DNA of 64,000 nucleotides from Pseudorhodoferax sp965279475 (GTDB taxonomy: Bacteria; Pseudomonadota; Gammaproteobacteria; Burkholderiales; Burkholderiaceae_C), in the NCBI GenBank assembly GCA_965279475.1, contig CBDIIA010000003.1, forward strand, positions 1,612,001-1,676,000. Direction: 5' to 3'. Of this stretch, positions 36,681 through 46,229 are shown piece by piece. The notes beneath the pieces were generated by a model. The model saw nothing but the letters and a program-made list of their open reading frames with translations. It did no database searches and was not told the origin of the DNA. Position 1 is the first letter of the stretch; every line of letters starts with the position of its first letter. A program made the translations under genes and the position numbers.

Positions 36681-37502
36681 ATGCCACAGCTTTCCTCCCA
36701 ACCCCATTCCGGCGCCGGCCCGACGGCGCCACCGCGGTCGTCCGAGACCGGCCCCGCCCACGAAGGCGAGATCGAGATCGGCGCCGCGGCCAACATCGGC
36801 GCACCCAAGCAGATCGGCCTGCTGCACGCGCGCTTCGTGCGGTATCCCGGATGCCAGCAGCTGATGCTGTGGCTGCCGCAGTCGGGCTACCACGGCTACG
36901 GCGCGCTGCGCATCCTGCTCGGCAACAGCACGCTGGTCGAGCAGGCCGAGGTGCGCGAGCGGCTCAACGGCAGCGTGCAGATGCTGTGGGACACGCTGGG
37001 CTGGTCGCCCGGGCCGTACCGCATCGAGGTCGACCACGACGACGGCTGGCGCCACGTGGTCTCGCTGCGCAAGTGGCCCGCTGGCCACACCGTGGCGCCG
37101 GTGCGCGCGGCCGTACAGACTGCGCCGCGGGCGACGCAGCCCATCGTCTACCGCGACGGCGCCGGCCAGCTGCTGCCCGACCAGGATCTGCAGATCCGGG
37201 CGCGCGCCACGGCCATGCTGGTCGGCCGTTTCTCGCGGCACCTGACCTACGACGGCACGTTCCGCGGCGGCACCATCACCTATGTCGAAGGCGATCTGCG
37301 CATCGCCTTCCCGCACGAGATGGCCGGGGGCGACTGCAAATTCACGATCGACCTGCCCAGCCTTGCGGTCTGGGAGGCCTGGACCGGCACGCCCGTCGCG
37401 CGGCGCGACGAGATCGTGCGTTTCGTCGCCGAGACGGTGCAGCGCGAGAAGGCCAGCAGCTGGCGCTACGAGATCGACGCCCGGTCCATCAGCTACTACT
37501 GA
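36681..37502 (+). CDS. Uncharacterised protein
   Basis: 273 residues from ATG 36681 (MPQLSSQPHSGAGPTAPP). A disordered Pro/Ser leader of about 30 residues precedes a beta-rich body with no signal peptide or membrane helix. Notable parts: HARFVRYPGCQQLMLWLPQSGYHGYGALRILLGN, GPYRIEVDHDDGWRHVVSLRKW, and the end KASSWRYEIDARSISYY. No family is recognised. It is divergent from the lipoprotein gene and convergent with the sensor kinase. Confidence 0.7.
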   Translation: MPQLSSQPHSGAGPTAPPRSSETGPAHEGEIEIGAAANIGAPKQIGLLHARFVRYPGCQQLMLWLPQSGYHGYGALRILLGNSTLVEQAEVRERLNGSVQMLWDTLGWSPGPYRIEVDHDDGWRHVVSLRKWPAGHTVAPVRAAVQTAPRATQPIVYRDGAGQLLPDQDLQIRARATAMLVGRFSRHLTYDGTFRGGTITYVEGDLRIAFPHEMAGGDCKFTIDLPSLAVWEAWTGTPVARRDEIVRFVAETVQREKASSWRYEIDARSISYY

Positions 37503-37587
37503 AATCCCGATTCCGGGGCGGCACCGCTGCAGGGGCTGGAGGCTTCCTGCGCTCTCGAATCGGCGGGCCTTGCCGGTCACAGGATCG

Positions 37588-38649
37588 TCAGGAGGCCTTG
37601 GTTCGGCGCGGCAGGCCGATCGTCATCACCAGGCCGCCCCCCATGCGTTGCGAGGCTGTGATCGTCCCGTCGTGCAGGCGCAGTGCCCGCCGGGCGATGG
37701 CCAGGCCAAGGCCCGCGCCTCTGACGGCCTGGGATGCGTCCAGCCGGGTGAACGGCTCGAACATGATGCCGTGGTCTGCGTCGGGCACGCCCGGACCCCG
37801 ATCGGCGACCGTGACGATCAGCCGGTCGTCGGCTTCGTCCACCCGCGCCGCGACTTCGACCACCGTGCCCTCGGCGGTGTACTTCACGGCATTGCGGATG
37901 ACGTTTTCATAGGCCCGGTAGAGCAGCTCGCCGCGGCCATAGGCCACGAAGGCGACCGACGCCTCGATGCTGACCTGCCGCCCGCGCGTGCGCGCCTCGA
38001 AGTCGGCGTCTTCGGTGATCCCGTGGAGCAGATCGAGGACGTCGATGTGGTCGGCCCTCCAGCTCTCCGGGGCTGCCTCGAGCCGATGGAAGGTGAGCAG
38101 TTCCTCGACCAGCACGTCCAGCCGGTCGCTCTCCTTCTCGATGCGGTCGACCATGGCCTCGGTCTGCGCCGGGTCTTGCCGCATCAGCCCGATCGCGACC
38201 TGCATGCGCGCCAGTGGCGACCGTAGCTCGTGCGAGATGTCGTGCATCAATGTCTGGCGTGATTGGGACAGGCGCTGCAGTTGCTCGGCCATGCTGTCGA
38301 AGTCGGCCGCAAGGTCGGCGATCTCGTCCCGACGCCCCTTGAGCAAAGGGCCGACGCGCGCGTCGAATCGTCCCTGGGCGACGGTGCGCAAGCCCTGACT
38401 GAGGAGCCGCAGCGGAACGGCCAGGTACCAGGCCACCGCACCACCGACCAGCACCATGGCGACCATCCCGGTGACCAGGGGAACCAGAGGCAGCGGGCCG
38501 ATCGTCTGCAAGCCGGGAGGCGGATGGTCGAGCACGCCGATGGAATAGCGAAAATACGCCAGTGCCGCGACGATGGACAGCAGCATGCTCACGCACAACG
38601 CCAGCAGCAACTTCCAGAACAACGTTGCCCTGTGCCGGTCTCTCCGCAT
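37588..38649 (-). CDS. Sensor histidine kinase of an OmpR-type two-component system
   Basis: 353 residues. TM1 is about 12-34 and TM2 about 54-78, leaving a periplasmic loop of only about 20 residues, so signals are probably sensed in or at the membrane. HAMP is about 78-130; the H-box HDISHELRSPLARMQ has phospho-acceptor His140; the ATPase domain has ENVIRNAVKYT (N-box), VADRGPGVPD (G1), MFEPFTR (F-box) and GAGLGLAIARR (G2). ATG 38649 follows GGAGGG by 6 bp and lies 2 bp after the regulator stop. It is divergent from an RND efflux operon it may control. Confidence 0.9.
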   Translation of the reverse strand: MRRDRHRATLFWKLLLALCVSMLLSIVAALAYFRYSIGVLDHPPPGLQTIGPLPLVPLVTGMVAMVLVGGAVAWYLAVPLRLLSQGLRTVAQGRFDARVGPLLKGRRDEIADLAADFDSMAEQLQRLSQSRQTLMHDISHELRSPLARMQVAIGLMRQDPAQTEAMVDRIEKESDRLDVLVEELLTFHRLEAAPESWRADHIDVLDLLHGITEDADFEARTRGRQVSIEASVAFVAYGRGELLYRAYENVIRNAVKYTAEGTVVEVAARVDEADDRLIVTVADRGPGVPDADHGIMFEPFTRLDASQAVRGAGLGLAIARRALRLHDGTITASQRMGGGLVMTIGLPRRTKAS

Positions 38650-38651
38650 CC

Positions 38652-39350
38652 TCAACCCTCCAGCAACTGGTAGCCCTTGCCGCGCACGCTCAGTATCCAG
38701 GGCTGTCCGTCTGAGCGAGACCCGAGTTTCTGGCGGATGCTGCTGATGTGCACATCGATGCGCCGGTCGAAACGGGCCAGCGGCTGCCCGAATGCCTGCA
38801 GCGAGATGTCGTCCTTGCCCACGAGCTCACCCGCGTGCCTGGCCAGCACTTCCAGCAGATTGAATTCGGTGCCGGTCAGCTCGATCGGTTCTCCATGCCA
38901 GGTGGCCTGCCGGCTTGAAGGAACCATGACAAGCGGCCCCGTCTGCAGCCGAGCCGCAGTCTGCGTATCGACATCGACCTGGCGCTGGCGCGTCCTGCGC
39001 AGAATGGCACGGATGCGAGCGACCAGTTCGCCCGGTGTGCAGGGCTTGGGCACGTAGTCGTCGGCGCCCATGTCCAGGCCCACGATGCGGTCCACGTTGT
39101 CGCCGCGCGCAGTCAGCATCAGCACCGGCACCTGCGTGCTGGAGCGGATGCGGCGCAGCGCCTCCATGCCCGACAGGCGAGGCATCATCACATCCAGGAC
39201 CACGATGTCGTAGCGGCCTGTCGCCGCCTCGCGCACGGCAGCATGGCCGTCATGCACGCCGTGCACGTTGAAGCCTTCGCGCACCAGGTACTGTGAAAGC
39301 ATCGCCGTCAGCTCGAGGTCGTCGTCCGCAAGAAGTACTTCGGTGGTCAC
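38652..39350 (-). CDS. OmpR/PhoB-family response regulator
   Basis: 232 residues starting at GTG 39350. Receiver domain: EVLLADDDLELTAML (acidic pocket), VVLDVMMPRLSG (phospho-acceptor Asp53), MLTAR and DDYVPKPC (Lys102). The C-terminal winged helix has ELTGTEFNLLEVLARHAGELV and RRIDVHISSIRQKLG, ending in the wing WILSVRGKGYQLLEG. It pairs with the kinase that follows. The 125-bp divergent region to the efflux operon is the probable target; no clear direct-repeat box was found there. Confidence 0.93.
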   Translation of the reverse strand: MTTEVLLADDDLELTAMLSQYLVREGFNVHGVHDGHAAVREAATGRYDIVVLDVMMPRLSGMEALRRIRSSTQVPVLMLTARGDNVDRIVGLDMGADDYVPKPCTPGELVARIRAILRRTRQRQVDVDTQTAARLQTGPLVMVPSSRQATWHGEPIELTGTEFNLLEVLARHAGELVGKDDISLQAFGQPLARFDRRIDVHISSIRQKLGSRSDGQPWILSVRGKGYQLLEG

Positions 39351-39475
39351 GGGCCTGAGTATCGTCAAAGCCAGCCATGGCGCGATGCCAGCGTGGCCGG
39401 GTTTTACCGAACTTAACGCTCGCGCCGGCCGCAAAGGGTTTGCACTTCTTAGGATCAAGGCAACGCTTCGATCCC

Positions 39476-40903
39476 ATGTCCATTTCTTCCCGACTCCTCG
39501 TCCCCGCGCTGGGTGCACTTGCCGCAGCGCTCTTGTCCGGCTGCGCAGCCGTTGGCCCGGACTATCGCGAGCCCGAAGCACAAACCCCCGAGCAATGGTC
39601 GGCGACGCTGCCGCACGATGGCAGCACCGCCAGGCTGGCCGACTGGTGGAAACAGTTCGACGATCCGGTCCTGACGCGCCTGCAGCATGCAGCCGAGAGC
39701 GACAGTCCGACACTGGCCGCTGCATGGGGCAACATCGAGGTGGGCCGCGCCACGCTGGCCAGTGCACGCGCGGGCGCGGCACCCAGCGTCAACACCGGCG
39801 CGTCCGTGTCCCGCGCACGCCAGCAGGGTCTGGCGCTGGCGACCACCGGATCCGTCAGCGCAGACGCCTCCTGGGAGCTGGATCTGTTCGGCAAGGTGCG
39901 TCGCAACGTCGAGTCTGCCAACGCGCAACTGCAGGCCCGCCAGAGCGATTGGCACGACGCACGCGTCTCGCTGGCGGCCGAGGTGGCCACCACGTACGTG
40001 CAATACCGGGCCTGCGGCCAGCTGGTGGACGCCTACGCGCAACAGCTTTCTTCCATCCATGAGACAACCCGGGCCACGGAATCGCTGGTGCGCGCGGGCC
40101 TCGGCCCCACGAGCGACGCGGCGCTGGCGCGTGCGACCCAGGCCAGCACCACCTCGGCGCTGCTCGAACAACGCGCGCAATGTGCCTTGTTGGTGAAGGC
40201 CATGGTCTATCTCACGGGCCTGGCGGAATCCCAGCTGCGGCCACTGCTGGCCGGCGGCAGCGTCACCTTGCCCGATGCCCCGACGCTGGCAGTCGCCGCC
40301 GTTCCGGCACAGGTGCTGCGGCAGCGCCCCGACGTGGTGTCCGTCGAGCGAACGCTGGCCGCCTCCAGCGCCAAGATCGGTGTGTCACAGGCTGACTTCT
40401 ATCCCAGTCTGTCCCTTGGTGGCTCCATCGGGTTCTCGACGACATCGGCCAGCTCATTCACCAGTTGGTCGTTTGGCCCGTCGCTGTCGCTGCCGGTGTT
40501 CGACGGCGGGGCCCGCCGCGCGGCGGTGGAGTCGGCCCGCGCCAGCTACGAGGTGGCCTATGCGCAATGGCGCGGTACCGTCCGCAATGCGGTGACGGAA
40601 GTCGAGAAGGCGCTGGTCGAGCTGGGCCGAACCGGCGACCGCGCGGTGCAGGCCGAGCGCGCCGCGCAGGAATACCGCCGCTACCTGGTGGCGGCGCAAG
40701 CCGAGCAGCGCGCCGGCACCATCAGCCTGCTGACGCTGGAGGACGTGCGGCGCCAGTCGCTGTCCGCACAGGTCGAGTGGATCGGCCTGCAACGCGACCG
40801 CGTCGTGCAATGGATCGCGCTGTACAAGGCGCTGGGCGGCGGCTGGGATCCAGAGACGCAAGCCACGCCGCCGCGCAGCCGCGCGCTCACCCCAAAAAAC
40901 TGA
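39476..40903 (+). CDS. NodT-family outer-membrane efflux lipoprotein
   Basis: 475 residues. A lipoprotein signal (SRLLVPALGALAAALLSGC) precedes AAVGPDYREPEAQTPEQW, the usual start of RND outer-membrane channels. Two OEP repeats follow (SADASWELDLFGKVRRNVESANAQLQA and FSFGPSLSLPVFDGGARRA-like WSFGPSLSLPVFDGG). The protein forms a trimeric channel through the outer membrane for the adaptor and pump encoded next. ATG 39476 gives a clean signal peptide. Confidence 0.92.
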   Translation: MSISSRLLVPALGALAAALLSGCAAVGPDYREPEAQTPEQWSATLPHDGSTARLADWWKQFDDPVLTRLQHAAESDSPTLAAAWGNIEVGRATLASARAGAAPSVNTGASVSRARQQGLALATTGSVSADASWELDLFGKVRRNVESANAQLQARQSDWHDARVSLAAEVATTYVQYRACGQLVDAYAQQLSSIHETTRATESLVRAGLGPTSDAALARATQASTTSALLEQRAQCALLVKAMVYLTGLAESQLRPLLAGGSVTLPDAPTLAVAAVPAQVLRQRPDVVSVERTLAASSAKIGVSQADFYPSLSLGGSIGFSTTSASSFTSWSFGPSLSLPVFDGGARRAAVESARASYEVAYAQWRGTVRNAVTEVEKALVELGRTGDRAVQAERAAQEYRRYLVAAQAEQRAGTISLLTLEDVRRQSLSAQVEWIGLQRDRVVQWIALYKALGGGWDPETQATPPRSRALTPKN

Positions 40904-40904
40904 C

Positions 40905-42056
40905 ATGACCACCCTCAAAGGCCGCACCCTCGTTGTTGTCATCGTCGTCGTTTGCCTGCTGCTTGCGGCAGTGCTGCTGACGGTCCTGTGGAGCCGCCGC
41001 GGTGCGGCGCAGCCGGCTCCCGGCACGACCGTGGCGCAGGCTTCCGCGTTGACCGTGGAGCTCGCCGCAGCCGAGTCGCGCGACTGGCCGCAGGAGCTGC
41101 ACGCCAGCGGGGCCGTTGCCGCCTGGGAAGAGATCGTCGTCAGCCCGGAGACGGGCGGCCTTCGCATTGCGGAGCTGCTGGTGAATGCAGGCGACCGCGT
41201 CGTTCGCGGCCAGTTGCTCGCGCGGCTGGCGGACGACACGGTGCGCGCCGAGCTTGCCAAGCAGCGCGCGCTGGTGGCACAGGCGGAGGCCAGCTTGCAA
41301 CAGGCGGCCAGCAACCTGCAGCGTGCGCGTTCCGTCGATGTCGCGGGCGCGCTGTCGCCGCAGAAGCTGGACGAGTACCAGGCTGCCGACGCCACCGCGC
41401 GTGCTGCCTTGGCATCGGCACAGGCCGATCTGCAAAGCGCGCAGTTGAAGCTGTCGCAAACGCGGATCGTGGCGTCGGATGCAGGCATCGTCGCGTCCAA
41501 GTCTGGCGTGGTGGGCAACGTTGCCAGCGTGGGAACGGAGCTGTACCGCCTGATCCGCCAGGGCCGCATCGAGTGGCGTGCCGAACTGGACGCCCGCCAA
41601 CTGGCGCTGGTGGCCACCGGCCAGCTGGCCGAGGTGCAATTGCCAGGTGGACAGGCCGTGGCCGGCAGAGTCCGCCTGGTCTCGCCCACGCTCAGCACCA
41701 GTACCGGCCGCGGCATTGTCTACGTCAGCCTCGACACGAGCGCCGCCGCGCGCGCCGGCATCTTCGTCAACGGCACGATCGCGTTGCAGCGCAAGCCCGC
41801 GGTGACCTTGCCCGATGCCGCGGTGACGCTACGCGACGGGCGCTCCTATGTCCATCTGGTCGGCAACGAAGGGCAGGTGGCCAGCCGGCCGGTCGTCACA
41901 GGCCGCCGGCAAGGGGAGCGTGTGGAGATCGTCACCGGGCTGGACGCCGGTGCGCTGGTGGTCGCCAAAGGCGGTGCCTTCCTGTCCGATGGCGCGATGG
42001 TCACCGTGGTTTCCTCGACCCGGGCGGCGGCACCTCAAGCAGGAACGCGTCGATGA
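40905..42056 (+). CDS. RND efflux periplasmic adaptor (MFP) subunit
   Basis: 383 residues. An N-terminal membrane anchor (TLVVVIVVVCLLLAAVLLTVLW) is followed by the barrel-sandwich/lipoyl half SGAVAAWEEIVVSPETGG, a long coiled-coil hairpin (about 95-165, LAKQRALVAQAEASLQQAASNLQRA) and the beta-barrel and membrane-proximal domains (GVVGNVASVGTELYRLI, YVSLDTSAAARAGIFVNG). It bridges pump and channel. It starts 1 bp after the channel gene and overlaps the pump gene by 4 bp. Confidence 0.92.
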   Translation: MTTLKGRTLVVVIVVVCLLLAAVLLTVLWSRRGAAQPAPGTTVAQASALTVELAAAESRDWPQELHASGAVAAWEEIVVSPETGGLRIAELLVNAGDRVVRGQLLARLADDTVRAELAKQRALVAQAEASLQQAASNLQRARSVDVAGALSPQKLDEYQAADATARAALASAQADLQSAQLKLSQTRIVASDAGIVASKSGVVGNVASVGTELYRLIRQGRIEWRAELDARQLALVATGQLAEVQLPGGQAVAGRVRLVSPTLSTSTGRGIVYVSLDTSAAARAGIFVNGTIALQRKPAVTLPDAAVTLRDGRSYVHLVGNEGQVASRPVVTGRRQGERVEIVTGLDAGALVVAKGGAFLSDGAMVTVVSSTRAAAPQAGTRR

Positions 42057-45000
42057 ACATCTCCTCCTTGTCGATCCGCCACCCGGTTCCCGCCGTGCTG
42101 GTGTTCGTGCTTCTCATGGTGCTGGGACTGTTCGGCTTTCACCGCCTGCAGATCCAGGACTTCCCGGACATGGATCTGCCGACGATCAATGTCTCGGCCA
42201 GCCTGGAAGGGGCTGCGCCGGCGCAGCTGGAGACCGAAGTCGCGCGCAAGCTCGAGGACAAGATGGCCTCGCTGACCCTGCTGGACCACATCACGACGAC
42301 CATCACCCAGGGTGCGGTCAACATCAGCGTGAGTTTCCACCTGGACAAGGATGGCGAGCAAGCGCTGAGCGAGGTGCGCAACGCGGTGGACAGCGCCCGC
42401 GCCGAACTCCCGGCCAGCATGAGCTCGCCCAACGTGTCCAAGCTGACCACGTCGGGCTCGGCCATCCTCACGTACACCGTGGAGTCGTCGCAGCGCGATG
42501 AAAAGGACCTGTCCTGGTTCGTCGACAACGAGATCGGCAAGGCCATGCGCGCGGTGCAAGGGGTGGGCTCCGTGGCGCGGGTGGGCGGCATCGACCGTGA
42601 AGTGCACATCGACCTCGATCCTGCGCTGATGGCGGGGCTCGGCGTGACGCCGGCCAACGTGTCGACGCGGCTCAAGTCCGTGCAGACCGAAAACTCCGGT
42701 GGCGAGGGCCGCGTCGGCGCGCAGCGCCAGGCCACCCGGACCATTCCCGCCGCAGGCACCGCCGATCAGCTGGCGGCGATCACCGTGCCGTTGGCCGATG
42801 GCCGCTACGTGCGGCTGGACCAGGTGGCACGGGTCACCGACTCCGCGGTCGACCGCACCACACTCGCGTACCGCGACGGCAAGTCCGTGATCGGCTTTCA
42901 GATCACGCGCTCCAAGGGCTTCTCCGATGTGCAGGTGGTGCGCGACGTGCGCGAGGCGGTGAAGCGATTCTCGGTGCAACACCCCGACGTGCGCATCAGC
43001 GAAGCGAGCAACGCCATCACTCCGATCGAGGACAACTACGAAGGCTCGATGCACCTGCTGATCGAAGGCGCGCTGCTCGCCGTCGTGGTGGTGTGGTGGT
43101 TCCTGCGCGATGGGCGCGCCACGCTCATTTCGGCCGCGGCGCTGCCGCTGTCCATCGTCCCCACGTTCGGCGCCATGTACCTGCTGGGCTATTCGCTCAA
43201 TACCATCACGCTGTTGTCGCTGTCCCTGGTGGTGGGCATGCTGGTGGACGATGCGATCGTGGAGATCGAGAACATCGAGCGCCACCTGCACATGGGGAAA
43301 AAGCCGTTCCAGGCGGCGATGGAAGCGGCCGACGAGATCGGTCTGGCGGTGATCGCGACCACCTTCGCGCTGGTGGCGGTGTTCCTGCCGACCGCCTTCA
43401 TGGGCGGCATCCCGGGTCTGGTGTTTCGCCAGTTCGGCATCGTCGCCTCCGTGGCGGTGCTGGCCTCGCTGCTGGTGGCCCGCCTGATCACGCCGATGAT
43501 GGCGGCCTACCTGCTGAAGCCTCGCCCGGCCCAGGTGCACGACGCAACGACGGACGGCCCGATCATGACGCGCTACCTGCGCTGGATGCGCAACGCCTTG
43601 TCGCGGCGCAAGACAACGGTGCTTGTCACCCTGATCTTCCTGGTGGCGTCACTGATGCTCATCCCGCTGCTGCCGACCGGCTTCATTCCGGCGCAGGACA
43701 AGGCGCAGACACGCGTCACGCTCACGCTGTCGCCCGGTGCCACGCTGGACGAGACGGCGGCCATGGGCCGACGCGCCGCCGAGCTGGTGCAGGGCGTGGC
43801 GGGCGTGAGCGGCGTGTTCGTGTCTGCCGGTACCGCCAGCACCGGCAACGGCATGGGCGCCAGCGCGGCGGCCGATGTCAGCAGCGCCACCCTCATCGTC
43901 GACCTCGTGCCGCGCGGCGAGCGCGCCCTCAAGCAGCCGGCGATCGAAGACCGGATGCGCGAGGCGTTGCGTGCCCTGCCTGCCACGCGCGTCTCGGTCG
44001 GCTCGGGCGGCAGCGGCGAGAGCTTGACGATCACGCTGGCGGGCGATGACGCCAACACGCTCTCCAGCGCCGCAAGCAGTGCCGAAGCCGAACTGCGCAC
44101 GCTCAAGGGCATCGGCAACGTGACCTCTTCGGCGGCGCTGCAACGGCCCGAGATCCAGGTGCGCCCGGACTACAGCCGGGCAGCGGCGCTGGGCGTGACC
44201 TCCGAAGGCCTGGGCGAGACCGTGCGCATGGCGACTTATGGCGACTACTCCACCGTGCTGCCGAAGCTCACGCTGCCCGAGCGCCAGATCGCGATCCGCG
44301 TGCGCATGGACCCGGCCGTTCGCACCGACATCGATGCCATCGGCCGGTTACGCCTGCAGGGCAGCCAGGGTGCCGTGAGCCTGTCGTCCGTGGCGGACAT
44401 CTCCCTGGGCAGCGGCGCCTCGCAGATCGACCGTCTGGATCGGTCGCGCAACGTGACGCTCACCATCGAGCTGGCGGGACGCAGCGTCGGCGAGGTGCAG
44501 CGCGAGGCCATGCAACTGCCATCGTTGCGCACCCTGCCCACGGGCGTGCGCCTGATCGAGTCCGGCGAGCTGCAGCGTACCGGCGAGCTGTTCCAGAGCT
44601 TCGGCCTGGCGATGGCGGTGGGCGTGTTCTGCATCTACGCCGTGCTGGTCCTGCTGTTCCACGATTTTCTGCAGCCGGCCACCATCCTGTCGGCGCTGCC
44701 GCTGGCGCTGTGTGGCGCGGTGGTGGCGCTGTGGCTATCGCACCAGGCCTTCTCGATGCCGGCGGTGATCGGCGTGCTGATGCTGATGGGCATCGTCACC
44801 AAGAATTCGATCCTGCTCGTCGAGTACGCCATCATGGCGCGCCGCGTGCATGGCTTCGGCCGTCGGGAAGCGCTGGTCGATGCCTGCCACAAGCGCGCGC
44901 GGCCCATCGTCATGACCACCATCGCGATGGGAGCCGGCATGCTGCCCAATGCCTTGGGCCTGGGCGCGGAACCCAGCTTTCGCCAGCCGATGGCGATCGT

Positions 45001-45160
45001 GGTGATCGGTGGCCTGCTGGCCTCCACCGCCCTGAGCCTGCTGGTGGTGCCGGTGGTCTTCACCTACGTCGACGATGTGCTGGAGGCGCTGAAAAGGACC
45101 TTCCATCGCCGGCACGACCTCCGGGTGACGCAAGGCGATGCGGGCACTGACCCGGCTTGA
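42053..45160 (+). CDS. RND (HAE-1 family) efflux pump
   Basis: 1035 residues with the AcrB-type layout: TM1 (HPVPAVLVFVLLMVLGLFGF), a large periplasmic porter domain, TM2-6 including the proton-relay pair in VVGMLVDDAIVEIENIERH, a second periplasmic domain and TM7-12 (GVLMLMGIVTKNSILLVEYA). It exports drugs or small toxic compounds driven by protons. Substrates cannot be read. The operon order channel-adaptor-pump and the divergent two-component genes suggest signal-dependent expression. Confidence 0.94.
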   Translation: MNISSLSIRHPVPAVLVFVLLMVLGLFGFHRLQIQDFPDMDLPTINVSASLEGAAPAQLETEVARKLEDKMASLTLLDHITTTITQGAVNISVSFHLDKDGEQALSEVRNAVDSARAELPASMSSPNVSKLTTSGSAILTYTVESSQRDEKDLSWFVDNEIGKAMRAVQGVGSVARVGGIDREVHIDLDPALMAGLGVTPANVSTRLKSVQTENSGGEGRVGAQRQATRTIPAAGTADQLAAITVPLADGRYVRLDQVARVTDSAVDRTTLAYRDGKSVIGFQITRSKGFSDVQVVRDVREAVKRFSVQHPDVRISEASNAITPIEDNYEGSMHLLIEGALLAVVVVWWFLRDGRATLISAAALPLSIVPTFGAMYLLGYSLNTITLLSLSLVVGMLVDDAIVEIENIERHLHMGKKPFQAAMEAADEIGLAVIATTFALVAVFLPTAFMGGIPGLVFRQFGIVASVAVLASLLVARLITPMMAAYLLKPRPAQVHDATTDGPIMTRYLRWMRNALSRRKTTVLVTLIFLVASLMLIPLLPTGFIPAQDKAQTRVTLTLSPGATLDETAAMGRRAAELVQGVAGVSGVFVSAGTASTGNGMGASAAADVSSATLIVDLVPRGERALKQPAIEDRMREALRALPATRVSVGSGGSGESLTITLAGDDANTLSSAASSAEAELRTLKGIGNVTSSAALQRPEIQVRPDYSRAAALGVTSEGLGETVRMATYGDYSTVLPKLTLPERQIAIRVRMDPAVRTDIDAIGRLRLQGSQGAVSLSSVADISLGSGASQIDRLDRSRNVTLTIELAGRSVGEVQREAMQLPSLRTLPTGVRLIESGELQRTGELFQSFGLAMAVGVFCIYAVLVLLFHDFLQPATILSALPLALCGAVVALWLSHQAFSMPAVIGVLMLMGIVTKNSILLVEYAIMARRVHGFGRREALVDACHKRARPIVMTTIAMGAGMLPNALGLGAEPSFRQPMAIVVIGGLLASTALSLLVVPVVFTYVDDVLEALKRTFHRRHDLRVTQGDAGTDPA

Positions 45161-45206
45161 GCCACGCGGGGTACCGGCCCCGCTGGGTGCAGGCACACGT
45201 GCACGT

Positions 45207-46127
45207 TCAACCCGGCAGCGGCAGCAGGCTGCGGACGCTTTCGAAATGCCGCGGCGCGCCGGTCACAGGGTCGGTGAACGCGATGGCACGCGCCAGCAGC
45301 TGCAGCGGCCGGGTGTAATCGTCGGCCTCGTCCGGGCCACGCGTGACGCTGGGGTAGAAGGCATCGTGGCGGATCGGGCAGCCCAGTGCGGCCATGTGCA
45401 CCCGCAGCTGGTGACGGTAGCCGCTCACGGGCTTCAATGCATAGCGTGCCCAGCCACCGGCGGCCTCGAGCAGCGCGACCTGCGTGCGCGCGTTCGGCTC
45501 GCCTGCGGTTTCGCGCGTCAGGAAAAAGGGCTCGCCCGGCACCAGGCGGCTGTGGCGCGTGAGCGGCAGCACCCTTGCCGCATCGTAGGGCGCGACCGCC
45601 TCGTAGGTCTTGTCGACCTGGCGGTCATGGAACAGCGCGTGGTAGCCGGCGCGGTCTTGTCGCCGCAGCGAGAACAGCACCAGGCCGGCGGTCTCGCGGT
45701 CGATGCGGTGCAGCGGCTGCAGCTCGTCCAGGCCCAGCCGGTGTTTCAGCCGCACCAGCAGTGTCTCGTGCAGGTAGCGCCCGCCGGGGACCACCGCCAG
45801 GAAATGCGGCTTGTCGACCACCAGCAGGTGCGCGTCGCGAAACAGGATCTCTTCCTGGAACGGCACCTGCGGTTCGGCATCGAGCGTGCGGTAGTAGTAC
45901 AGGCGGCCCGGGCCGGGGTAGGGCGCCGCCGGTGGCAGCGCCGTGCCCAGCGCATCGACCACCTCGCCGCGCGCCATGCGTCCGGTCCATTGCACCCGGT
46001 CGATGGCTGGGAAACGCTGCACCAGGAAGTCGAGCGCCGTGGGCCAGGCGCCGGCCGGCAGGCCGACGCAGCTGGCACCGACGCCGTTGCGCGGGGGCAG
46101 GGCCGGGGCGTTGGGGGCCGGGTTCAT
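45207..46127 (-). CDS. RluA-family RNA pseudouridine synthase
   Basis: 306 residues. The catalytic motif HRIDRETAGLVLFS holds the essential Asp; LLVVDKPHFLAVVPGG and KPVSGYRHQLRVHMAALG are the other RluA signatures. There is no S4 domain, but the N-terminal about 70 residues (FLVQRFPAIDRVQWTGRMARGEVVDALGT) are S4-like. It isomerises uridine in rRNA or tRNA; the target is unknown. ATG 46127 was chosen over an upstream TTG that falls within a structured repeat. Confidence 0.9.
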   Translation of the reverse strand: MNPAPNAPALPPRNGVGASCVGLPAGAWPTALDFLVQRFPAIDRVQWTGRMARGEVVDALGTALPPAAPYPGPGRLYYYRTLDAEPQVPFQEEILFRDAHLLVVDKPHFLAVVPGGRYLHETLLVRLKHRLGLDELQPLHRIDRETAGLVLFSLRRQDRAGYHALFHDRQVDKTYEAVAPYDAARVLPLTRHSRLVPGEPFFLTRETAGEPNARTQVALLEAAGGWARYALKPVSGYRHQLRVHMAALGCPIRHDAFYPSVTRGPDEADDYTRPLQLLARAIAFTDPVTGAPRHFESVRSLLPLPG

Positions 46128-46131
46128 ACGG

Positions 46132-46224
46132 GTTTGCAATCAGAGCGAGCACAAGGCGCGAAGCCGAAGACAGTGCTGTAGCACGGCGAGGCGAAGCAAC
46201 GCGGTGATCGTTTTGATTGCGAAT
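46132..46224. repeat. 93-bp structured intergenic repeat, copy 2
   Basis: The left arm (46132-46146) pairs fully, with G-T wobbles, with the right arm (46210-46224). The 63-nt core differs from copy 1 (14234-14326) at only two positions, whereas the arms differ at eight positions in a way that keeps all 15 pairs. It lies between trmB and the pseudouridine-synthase gene, its right end 5 bp from the trmB stop codon, the same orientation and docking as copy 1. Confidence 0.85.
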
Positions 46225-46229
46225 CCGTA

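Noticed and set aside
37507..37563. CCGATTC/GAATCGG arms between two convergent genes
   Set aside because: The arms are 43 bp apart with only partial internal pairing; no T-run and nothing else to support it.
45166..45183. GCGGGG/CCCCGC hairpin between the RND pump gene and the convergent pseudouridine-synthase gene
   Set aside because: Six base pairs without a T-run; too weak to call a terminator in GC-rich DNA.
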